14,649 nt of DNA from Arthrobacter sp. (GTDB lineage: Bacteria > Actinomycetota > Actinomycetes > Actinomycetales > Micrococcaceae), in the NCBI GenBank assembly GCA_025464545.1, contig JAODMA010000134.1, forward strand, positions 1-14,649, in the 5' to 3' direction. The position numbers and the translations under genes were made by a program. Positions 8,225 through 14,649 of this stretch are shown here, piece by piece; position 1 is the stretch's first letter, and each line of letters begins with the position of its first letter. Below the pieces are notes generated by a model. That model did not search any database. It was not told the origin of the DNA and worked only from the letters and a program-made list of their open reading frames with translations.

Positions 8225-8300
8225 CGGTTTGGGTTTCTTTCCTATAAATGACGGTTCACCGGCGGAAAAAAGGGGAATCGTCCGAAAAAGCTTCGCAGGC

Positions 8301-8330
8301 TTAGCAATCTGCCGGATTTGTAGATAACGT
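8301..8330 (+). promoter_or_regulatory. Predicted leaderless promoter of the glgE-treS-mak/glgB operon
   Basis: TAACGT (8325-8330) ends 7 nt before GTG 8338, and TTAGCA (8301-8306) lies 18 nt upstream as a -35-like box. No Shine-Dalgarno precedes the GTG. A second hexamer, TAGGCT (8332-8337), touches the start codon and is too close to act as its -10. The shared glgP-glgE gap also holds a TCACCGG direct repeat (8221-8227 and 8256-8262) and two A-tracts (8266-8271, 8285-8289) that might bend the DNA or bind a regulator. Confidence 0.55.
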
Positions 8331-8337
8331 CTAGGCT

Positions 8338-10410
8338 GTGACAAATAACTCGCGAACCAGTGCCGTGTCCAAGCAAAAGCCGAAGGCCCTGATCACGGAG
8401 GGCCTTCGTTTTGGCCGCTTTCCGATCACCGCCGTGGAGCCAGCGGTGGAAGGCGGGAAGTTCCCCGCCAAGGCCGTCGTGGGCGAGAGCGTGGTGGTCG
8501 GGGCCACCGCCTTCCGTGAAGGTCACGACCTGCTCGGCGTCAGCGCCGTGCTCCTCGATCCGCGCGGGAAGGAACGCCAACGCGTCCGGCTTGCCCCGCC
8601 CCGAGGACCGCGGGGCCAGGGCACCGACCGCTGGGAAGGACTCCTGACACCTACCAGCACGGGCAACTGGTCCTTCGTGATCGAGGCCTGGCACGACCGC
8701 TACGGCACCTGGCACCACAACGCCGAAGTGAAGGTGGAAGCCGGAATCGACGTCGAACTGATGCTTGCCGAGGGCGCCGCACTGCTCGCCGAAGCGTCGG
8801 AAGACTCCTCGCGCCCTTCCGCCGACCGGCGCACGCTGCGGATGGCCGTCGTCGTGCTGTCCGATGCTTCCCTGACCGCCGAGGAACGCCTCGCCGCGGG
8901 CTTCTCCGCAGAAGTGGCGGCGATCGTCGACCGCCAGCCGATCCGCGAACTGGTGACAGTCTCCGAGCCGTACCCGCTGCTCGTGGAGCGCGAGCTCGCC
9001 GGCCGGGGTGCCTGGTACGAATTTTTCCCCCGTTCCGAAGGCGCCGTCCGTAACCACGAAACAGGCGAATGGACCTCCGGTAACTTCCGCACCGCCGCGA
9101 AGCGCCTGGACGCCGTTGCGGCCATGGGCTTCGACATCATTTACATGCCGCCGATCCACCCGATCGGCGTCCAGCACCGCAAGGGCCCGAACAACACGCT
9201 GCTGGCCGGACCGCACGATCCCGGTTCGCCGTGGGCAATCGGCGGGAAGGAGGGCGGACACGACGCCATCCATCCTGACCTCGGCACCTTCGAAGACTTC
9301 GACGCCTTCGTGGCGCGGGCCGGAGAACTGGGGCTCGAAGTCGCCCTGGACCTGGCCTTACAGGCCGCTCCGGACCACCCCTGGGTGCAAAGCAATCCGG
9401 AATGGTTCACCACCCGCGTGGACGGCAGCATCGCCTACGCCGAAAACCCGCCGAAGAAGTACCAGGACATCTTCCCGCTCAACTTCGACAACGACCCCGC
9501 GGGCCTGTCCAACGAGATTCTGCGCATCGTATTGCTCTGGGTGAGCCACGGGGTGAAGATTTTCCGCGTGGACAACCCGCACACCAAGCCCGTGTGGTTC
9601 TGGGAATGGCTGATCGCGAAGGTCAACAAGAAGAACCCCGAAGTTGTTTTCCTCGCGGAGGCATTCACCCGGCCGGCTATGATGCACGCCCTCGGCCGCG
9701 CAGGCTTCCAGCAGTCCTACACGTACTTCACCTGGCGGAACACCAAGGAGGAGCTCGAGGAGTACTTCCAGGAGGTCAGCCACGAGTCCCCCGCGTACTT
9801 CCGGCCGAACTTCTTCGTCAACACTCCGGACATCCTCACCGAGTACCTGCAGTTCGGCGGGCCGGCAGCGTTCAAGATCCGTGCCGCCCTCGCCGCCACG
9901 GCAAGCCCCATCTGGGGTGTCTACGCCGGCTACGAGCTCTATGAGCACGTCGCCCGGCCGGGCGCTGAAGAGTACATCGACAACGAAAAGTTCGAGTACA
10001 AGGCACGGGACTGGGATGCGGCGGCGGCATCGGGCCGTACGCTGGCCCCGTACCTGACGCGCTTGAACGAAATCCGGCACACCCATCCGGCGCTGGGGGA
10101 TCTGCAGAACCTGACGGTCCACCACAGCACGGACGACGCCACCGTGGTGTATTCCAAGCACAAGACCCTTCCCGACGGGACCAAGGACACCCTGATCATC
10201 GTGGTCAACGTGGATCCGCACGGTACCCGGGAGAGCACCGTGGCACTGGACCTGGCCGCATTGGAGCTGGACCCCGACGACCTGACGCACAATGGTGGGT
10301 TCATGGTGGATGATCTTGTGACCGGCGAAAGCTGGGAATGGGGGGAGTACAACTACGTCCGGCTGGACGCCCATGTCGAACCCGCACACATTCTTAGCAT
10401 CCGGAGGTAG
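8338..10410 (+). CDS. glgE: Alpha-1,4-glucan:maltose-1-phosphate maltosyltransferase GlgE (GH13_3)
   Basis: GlgE transfers maltosyl units from alpha-maltose-1-phosphate to the non-reducing ends of alpha-1,4-glucan, extending it two glucoses at a time. The 690-residue length is close to the M. tuberculosis enzyme (about 700). N-terminal beta-domains (about residues 15-210) precede the GH13 barrel. Catalytic residues are visible: nucleophile D412 in [15 protein letters not shown], acid/base E441 in [13 protein letters not shown], and D498 in [10 protein letters not shown]. The spacings of 29 and 57 residues equal those between D394, E423 and D480 of Streptomyces Glg[18 protein letters not shown] and HPEWFTTR-like sequence ([20 protein letters not shown]) are further GlgE signatures. 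The start is GTG 8338, apparently leaderless; no better start with a ribosome site is seen. It is the first gene of an operon: treS begins 5 bp after its TAG stop. Confidence 0.97.
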   Translation: MTNNSRTSAVSKQKPKALITEGLRFGRFPITAVEPAVEGGKFPAKAVVGESVVVGATAFREGHDLLGVSAVLLDPRGKERQRVRLAPPRGPRGQGTDRWEGLLTPTSTGNWSFVIEAWHDRYGTWHHNAEVKVEAGIDVELMLAEGAALLAEASEDSSRPSADRRTLRMAVVVLSDASLTAEERLAAGFSAEVAAIVDRQPIRELVTVSEPYPLLVERELAGRGAWYEFFPRSEGAVRNHETGEWTSGNFRTAAKRLDAVAAMGFDIIYMPPIHPIGVQHRKGPNNTLLAGPHDPGSPWAIGGKEGGHDAIHPDLGTFEDFDAFVARAGELGLEVALDLALQAAPDHPWVQSNPEWFTTRVDGSIAYAENPPKKYQDIFPLNFDNDPAGLSNEILRIVLLWVSHGVKIFRVDNPHTKPVWFWEWLIAKVNKKNPEVVFLAEAFTRPAMMHALGRAGFQQSYTYFTWRNTKEELEEYFQEVSHESPAYFRPNFFVNTPDILTEYLQFGGPAAFKIRAALAATASPIWGVYAGYELYEHVARPGAEEYIDNEKFEYKARDWDAAAASGRTLAPYLTRLNEIRHTHPALGDLQNLTVHHSTDDATVVYSKHKTLPDGTKDTLIIVVNVDPHGTRESTVALDLAALELDPDDLTHNGGFMVDDLVTGESWEWGEYNYVRLDAHVEPAHILSIRR
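10403..10407 (+). promoter_or_regulatory. Ribosome binding site of treS inside the end of glgE
   Basis: GGAGG lies 8 nt before GTG 10416 and overlaps the final sense codons of glgE (stop at 10408-10410). The overlap suggests translational coupling, with ribosomes ending glgE able to start treS. Confidence 0.7.
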
Positions 10411-10415
10411 CACGA

Positions 10416-12212
10416 GTGAGTTTCAGCCCGACCAACCCCAACCAGCACTTCAGCCCGAAGGGGACCTTTGAACTGAACGCACCCGGACTCCCACACGACC
10501 CACTCTGGTACCGCAAGGCGGTTTTCTACGAGGTGCTGGTCCGGGGCTTTGCAGACGGCAACGGTGACGGCTCCGGTGACTTCCACGGCCTGATCGAGAA
10601 ACTTGACTATCTGCAGTGGCTGGGCGTCGACTGCCTCTGGCTTCCGCCGTTCTTCCAGTCCCCGCTCCGCGACGGCGGCTATGACATCTCGGACTATAAC
10701 TCCGTGCTCGACGAGTTCGGCACCATCAGCGATTTCAAACGCCTCGTGGCTGAGGCCCATGCACGCGGCGTCCGGGTCATCATCGACCTGCCGCTGAACC
10801 ACACCTCAGACCAGCACCCGTGGTTCCAGGAGTCGCGTAAAGACCCGGACGGACCATTCGGTGACTTCTACGTCTGGAGTGACACGGACGAAAAGTACGA
10901 AGACGCCCGGATCATCTTCGTCGATACCGAGGAGTCCAACTGGACCTTTGATCCGATCCGCCGCCAGTTCTTCTGGCACCGCTTCTTCAGCCACCAGCCG
11001 GACCTCAACTTCGAGAACCCGAAGGTCATTGACGCTCTCTTCGACGTCGTCCGTTTCTGGCTGGACCAGGGCATTGACGGCTTCCGGGCCGACGCCATCC
11101 CGTACCTCTTCGAGGAGGAGGGAACCAACTGTGAAAACCTGCCGCAGACCCACGAGTTCCTCCGCAAGCTGCGCAAGATGGTCGACGAAAGCTACCCGGG
11201 CCGGGTCATCATCGCCGAAGCCAACCAGCCTCCCGTCGAGGTCGTCGAGTACTTCGGCACCGAAGAGGAACCGGAATGCCACATGGCCTTCCACTTCCCG
11301 ATCATGCCGCGGCTCTACTACGCACTGCGGGACCAGAAAGCCGCGCCCATCATTGAGACGATGAAGGACACCCCGAACATCCCCGCAGGGGCCCAGTGGG
11401 GGACCTTCCTGCGGAACCATGACGAGCTGACCCTGGAAATGGTCACCGCCGACGAACGTGCCGCCATGCTCGGCTGGTACGCGCCGGACCCGCGCATGCG
11501 TGCCAACATCGGCATCAGGCGCCGGCTCGCACCGCTGCTGGATAACTCCCGCTCCGAAATCGAACTTATCAACGCCATGCTCCTGTCCCTGCCCGGCAGC
11601 CCGTTCCTGTATTACGGGGACGAGATCGGCATGGGGGACAACATCTGGCTTGAGGACCGCGACGCCGTCCGCACGCCGATGCAATGGAATCCGGACCGCA
11701 ACGCCGGGTTCTCCCATGCGGATCCGGGCAAGCTGTACCTGCCTGTGATCCAGTCGCTGGTCTACAACTACAGCATGGCCAACGTCGAGGCGGAGGCCGC
11801 CCATTCGGGCTCACTGCTGCGCTGGACCCGGCAGATCCTCAGCGTCCGCAAGAACCACCCGGCCTTCGGCCTGGGCGGGTTCGAGCATGTGGAAGCCGAT
11901 CACGACGTCGTCCTCGCCTATTTGCGGGAGCTTCCGGCCGGCAATTCGGCCGGCGAGGACGCCGAAACGATCCTGTGCGCTTTCAACCTTTCCCAGCACC
12001 CGGTGGCGACCACGCTGCGGGTGCCGAGGTTCGCTGGGCGAGGTCTTCGGGACGTATTCGGCGGACAAGCCTTCCCCGGTATCGGCGATGACGGAACGCT
12101 GACCCTGACGCTGGGCAGCCACGATTTCTTCTGGTTGCGGATCCGCTCGGCTGCCTCCAATCCGGCCTCGCCATTCACTCAGGCGATGCCCATCCTGTCC
12201 ATCGAAGGCTGA
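10416..12212 (+). CDS. treS: Trehalose synthase (maltose alpha-D-glucosyltransferase), GH13_16
   Basis: TreS interconverts trehalose and maltose by intramolecular transglucosylation; in the GlgE pathway it supplies maltose from trehalose. The 598-residue length matches mycobacterial TreS (about 600). The N-terminal [26 protein letters not shown] opening, [34 protein letters not shown] with nucleophile D226, [12 protein letters not shown] with E268, and [12 protein letters not shown] with D336 are all TreS hallmarks, as is [17 protein letters not shown]-terminal beta-domain follows. The protein ends soon after that domain and carries no maltokinase extension, unlike the TreS-Mak fusions known in other bacteria. 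Start GTG 10416 has GGAGG 8 nt upstream. The maltokinase-GlgB ORF begins 1 nt after its stop, so the genes are almost certainly translated from one mRNA. Confidence 0.97.
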   Translation: MSFSPTNPNQHFSPKGTFELNAPGLPHDPLWYRKAVFYEVLVRGFADGNGDGSGDFHGLIEKLDYLQWLGVDCLWLPPFFQSPLRDGGYDISDYNSVLDEFGTISDFKRLVAEAHARGVRVIIDLPLNHTSDQHPWFQESRKDPDGPFGDFYVWSDTDEKYEDARIIFVDTEESNWTFDPIRRQFFWHRFFSHQPDLNFENPKVIDALFDVVRFWLDQGIDGFRADAIPYLFEEEGTNCENLPQTHEFLRKLRKMVDESYPGRVIIAEANQPPVEVVEYFGTEEEPECHMAFHFPIMPRLYYALRDQKAAPIIETMKDTPNIPAGAQWGTFLRNHDELTLEMVTADERAAMLGWYAPDPRMRANIGIRRRLAPLLDNSRSEIELINAMLLSLPGSPFLYYGDEIGMGDNIWLEDRDAVRTPMQWNPDRNAGFSHADPGKLYLPVIQSLVYNYSMANVEAEAAHSGSLLRWTRQILSVRKNHPAFGLGGFEHVEADHDVVLAYLRELPAGNSAGEDAETILCAFNLSQHPVATTLRVPRFAGRGLRDVFGGQAFPGIGDDGTLTLTLGSHDFFWLRIRSAASNPASPFTQAMPILSIEG

Positions 12213-12213
12213 T

Positions 12214-14649
12214 ATGACCCGACCTACCCTGCCCCCCGCCCTGAGCGGACTGCTCGGCGGCTGGCTTCCGGGCCAGCGCTGGTTTCCTGTCAAAACGGCA
12301 GAGTTCAGCTTTGAGCCGGTAGGCGTGCTGCGCCTGGCCCCAGGACGCGCCGACGCTGAGTTTGAGGTCTGGCTGCTCGCGGTGACCTACCCGACGGCGG
12401 ACGGAAACCGGACCGACGTCGTGCAGGTGCCGCTCAGCTTCCGCCACTCCCCGCTGCCCGGTGCAGAATCCGCGCTGCTGGGGGAGACAGATAAGGCGGG
12501 AAGAGCCGCGCCCGGCGACGCATCAGCGACGCCGACGCCGGCCGAGGCTGGTGCTCCGAATCCCGTGCAGCGTTGGATTTACGACGGCGTCCACGACCCC
12601 GGGTTTGTCGCGGCGTGGCTGGAACTCATGCGAAACGGCGACACAAGCCCGGTCGGAAACGCCGGCGGGCATCTCGTCGCGTCAGGCTATCGCCTGCCCT
12701 TCGCCACCGGCACGGTGAAAGTCCTCTCCGGCGAGCAATCGAACAGTTCGGTGATTGTCCACGACGGAGAATCTGCCGCGATCCTGAAGTTCTTCCGTGT
12801 CCTCTCCGAGGGCCAGAACCCGGAAGTTGAAATCGGGGCAGCCCTCACCGCCGGTCGCACGGCGGAGGTCCCGGCCACCCTCGGCTGGGTCACCGGCGAA
12901 TGGGAGACCCCGACGGGCGACCCGCAGGGCGGGACCCGGCCCGCCCAGGGCGAGCTTGCCGTGGCCCATGAGTTCCTCGCCGGCGGGCTTGATGCCTGGC
13001 GGCTGGCCGTCCAAGCGGCGAGCCAGGGACGGGACTTCACCGCCGAGGCGCACGCGCTCGGCGCAGCCACGGCAACCGTGCACCGCCGGCTGGCCGAGTT
13101 TCTCGGGGTGGCCACGGAGGCCGTTCCGGGCGGCATCATCGCGCCCGGCGTGGCCCAGCGCGTCCGCCAGTCCTGGGCGCAGGCCGGCCGCATCGTGGGC
13201 GGCTACGACGAAGCCCTCGAAGAGCTCCTGCGCCGCCTCCGCGGCTACAGTGCGGGTCCGCTTCAGCGCATCCACGGCGACCTCCACCTGGGACAGATCC
13301 TCCAGGTGCCCGGCGGGGCAGGAGCGGCTCCGCGGTGGGCCATCCTCGACTTCGAGGGTGAGCCGCTGCGGCCCATCTCGGAACGGAATTTCCCCGACGT
13401 GCCGCTGCGCGACGTCGTCGGGATGCTGCGGTCCTTTGATTACGCGGCCGGCGCCGCCGTCCGGGAGTCAGCCGAAGCGGACGTCCCGGCGAACTGGGTG
13501 GACGATTGCGCCGAGGCTTTCCTGGCGGGCTACGCGGAGGTCATCCCCGGAAGCATCGACCGCGATGCGCCACTGTTCGTGGCCCTCTGGCTGGACAAGG
13601 CGCTTTATGAAGTCATCTACGAAGTACGGAACAGGCCGGACTGGCTTTCCATCCCGGTAAACGCATCACGACGTCTCCTCGGCAGTACAGGCTCCGGCGA
13701 TCCGGCCGAAGCCGAAGCGGAAGGTATCACCATGACAGGATCAGCACGGATCGATCGGCCCGGAGCTCCGCTCCCCGTGGACGCGGACACCCTCGCGAGG
13801 GTCGCGGCCGGCGAGCACCACGCACCGCACTCCGTCCTCGGCGCACATTTCGATGACCATGGCCACGTCACTATCCGTTCCGTGAAGCACATGGCCGAGG
13901 CCGTCTCCGTTGTCACGGCAGCCGGCACGGTCCCCATGCACCACGAGGCCGGCGGCGTGTGGGTGGCCGTACTGGACCCGCTGGAACCCGGTCATGTGCC
14001 GGACTACCGCCTCGAGGTGACGTACGAGGGCGAAGGGCCGCTGACCGTCGATGACCCGTACCGCTACCTGCCCACCGTCGGGGAAGTGGACCTTCACCTC
14101 ATCGGCGAGGGCCGGCACGAGCGGCTTTGGGATGTCCTCGGCGCACACGTACAGCACTACAAGTCCTCCGTCGGCGACATCGACGGTGTCTCCTTCGCCG
14201 TGTGGGCCCCGAACGCGCAGGCCGTGCGCGTCAAGGGCGACTTCAACGGCTGGGACGGCCGCGAGCACTCCATGCGCTCCCTGGGCTCCTCCGGAGTCTG
14301 GGAACTCTTCATCCCCGGCGTTTTGGCAGGGGCGTGCTACAAGTTCGAAATCAGGACCCGGCACGGCTACTGGGTGGAGAAAGCGGACCCGCTGGCGTTC
14401 GGCACCGAGGTGCCCCCGCTGACGGCCTCCCGCGTCGTGGAACCGTCCTACGTCTTCAAGGACGCCGAGTGGATGGAGGCCCGGGCCGCCCGGGATCCGC
14501 ACAACTCGCCGATGAGCGTCTACGAGGTCCACCTGGGCTCGTGGCGGCAGGGGCTGAACTACCGCGAGATGGCCCAGCAGCTCGTCGACTACCTCGACGA
14601 GACCGGCTTCACCCACGTCGAGCTGCTGCCGGTGGCCGAGCACCCGTTC
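12214..14649 (+). CDS. mak-glgB: Maltokinase-GlgB fusion: maltose kinase followed in frame by 1,4-alpha-glucan branching enzyme (3' end beyond window)
   Basis: Reading in frame from ATG 12214, I find no stop in 812 codons to the window end. Residues 1-490 are maltokinase, which makes maltose-1-phosphate from maltose and ATP. It shows an N-terminal cap with GQRWF (20-24), K192 in AILKFFRVL, the catalytic loop HGDLHLGQ (D356), metal-binding DFEGEP (D379), and the C-terminal YEVIYEVRNRPDWLSIP. A short Gly/Ala/Glu-rich linker (about 490-506) leads to M507, where GlgB begins: an N-terminal domain (about 520-630), a CBM48 with FAVWAPNAQAVRVKGDFNGWD (about 651-745) and the barrel start MSVYEVHLGSW (767-777). 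The GH13 catalytic residues lie beyond the window. An Ala/Pro/Thr-rich insert (about 90-117) lies in the Mak N-terminal part. GAAGG lies 5 nt before the ATG. Codon character stays uniform across the join, so a frameshift artefact is unlikely. The reading as two separate genes is possible only through internal initiation. Confidence 0.9.
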   Translation, partial: MTRPTLPPALSGLLGGWLPGQRWFPVKTAEFSFEPVGVLRLAPGRADAEFEVWLLAVTYPTADGNRTDVVQVPLSFRHSPLPGAESALLGETDKAGRAAPGDASATPTPAEAGAPNPVQRWIYDGVHDPGFVAAWLELMRNGDTSPVGNAGGHLVASGYRLPFATGTVKVLSGEQSNSSVIVHDGESAAILKFFRVLSEGQNPEVEIGAALTAGRTAEVPATLGWVTGEWETPTGDPQGGTRPAQGELAVAHEFLAGGLDAWRLAVQAASQGRDFTAEAHALGAATATVHRRLAEFLGVATEAVPGGIIAPGVAQRVRQSWAQAGRIVGGYDEALEELLRRLRGYSAGPLQRIHGDLHLGQILQVPGGAGAAPRWAILDFEGEPLRPISERNFPDVPLRDVVGMLRSFDYAAGAAVRESAEADVPANWVDDCAEAFLAGYAEVIPGSIDRDAPLFVALWLDKALYEVIYEVRNRPDWLSIPVNASRRLLGSTGSGDPAEAEAEGITMTGSARIDRPGAPLPVDADTLARVAAGEHHAPHSVLGAHFDDHGHVTIRSVKHMAEAVSVVTAAGTVPMHHEAGGVWVAVLDPLEPGHVPDYRLEVTYEGEGPLTVDDPYRYLPTVGEVDLHLIGEGRHERLWDVLGAHVQHYKSSVGDIDGVSFAVWAPNAQAVRVKGDFNGWDGREHSMRSLGSSGVWELFIPGVLAGACYKFEIRTRHGYWVEKADPLAFGTEVPPLTASRVVEPSYVFKDAEWMEARAARDPHNSPMSVYEVHLGSWRQGLNYREMAQQLVDYLDETGFTHVELLPVAEHPF
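13719..13734 (+). promoter_or_regulatory. Possible internal ribosome site and ATG for free GlgB
   Basis: GGAAGG (13719-13724) lies 7 nt before ATG 13732, exactly where the GlgB homology begins (M507 of the fusion). The spacing suits internal initiation, which could yield a separate branching enzyme besides the fusion. It may instead be a relic of the ancestral glgB start. Confidence 0.4.
13732..14649 (+). other. glgB: GlgB (1,4-alpha-glucan branching enzyme) module of the fusion, incomplete
   Basis: This marks the branching-enzyme portion of the long ORF, for readers who expect two genes. GlgB cuts an alpha-1,4 chain and re-attaches it as an alpha-1,6 branch. The 306 visible codons cover the N1 domain (VAAGEHHAPHSVLGAH onward), the CBM48 domain and the first strands of the GH13 barrel, ending in HVELLPVAEHPF, the conserved first barrel motif of GlgB. 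Branching enzymes with an N1 domain are typically around 730 residues, so more than half is missing at the window edge. Confidence 0.85.

Noticed and set aside
7012..8247. Long plus-strand open frame opposite glgP
   Set aside because: GlgP on the minus strand has full-length family similarity; the opposite frame has no motifs and is a codon-bias shadow. The same applies to the minus-strand frames opposite glgX, glgE and treS.
8188..8337. Small RNA or riboswitch in the glgP-glgE gap
   Set aside because: No stable hairpin followed by a T-run was seen, and the predicted leaderless starts leave no 5' leader to hold a riboswitch.
13620..13735. Mak-GlgB fusion as a sequencing frameshift artefact
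   Set aside because: Both halves are in the same frame with good family matches right up to the join and normal codon character through the linker. An error would need to have destroyed a stop codon by substitution without shifting frame.
3009..14649. Glucan gene block as a recently acquired island
   Set aside because: Base composition and codon character look the same as in cysS and rlmB, and no integrase, tRNA gene, insertion sequence or flanking direct repeat is visible.

Overview
The window looks like chromosomal DNA from a high-GC actinobacterium, most likely Arthrobacter or Pseudarthrobacter or a close relative in the Micrococcaceae. The grounds are strong G/C bias at third codon positions, a cysS-rlmB gene pair, a complete set of GlgE-pathway enzymes, and several starts with a TANNNT hexamer close upstream and no Shine-Dalgarno sequence. 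The genus is an inference; no rRNA gene is present.

Layout. Positions 1-2038 (+) hold the 3' part of cysS (cysteinyl-tRNA synthetase) and rlmB (23S rRNA 2'-O-ribose methyltransferase family). A carbon-nitrogen hydrolase (nitrilase superfamily) lies on the minus strand at 2083-2892. The rest is an alpha-glucan/trehalose metabolism block: glgX (debranching, +), a small barstar-family gene (+), glgP (phosphorylase, -), then a tight plus-strand operon of glgE, treS and a long ORF that begins as maltokinase (Mak) and continues without a stop into the branching enzyme GlgB. The window ends inside the GlgB part.

How the genes fit together. TreS interconverts trehalose and maltose, Mak phosphorylates maltose to maltose-1-phosphate, GlgE polymerises maltosyl units onto alpha-1,4-glucan, and GlgB adds alpha-1,6 branches. 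GlgP shortens the chains by phosphorolysis to glucose-1-phosphate and GlgX removes the limit branches. Synthesis is one co-oriented operon. The breakdown genes have their own promoters: glgP is divergent from glgE, and glgX is divergent from the hydrolase gene.

Most notable points: (1) Mak and GlgB are fused in one frame, with a plausible internal ribosome site and ATG that could also release free GlgB; (2) glgX, glgP and glgE each have a TANNNT -10-like hexamer exactly 7 nt before the start codon and no Shine-Dalgarno, predicting leaderless mRNAs for all three; (3) an orphan barstar-like gene with the barnase-binding aspartates kept sits among the glycogen genes. No tRNA, rRNA, CRISPR, insertion sequence or phage signal was seen. 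The core enzymes and pathway are well known; I did not find an evidently new system beyond these architectural oddities.
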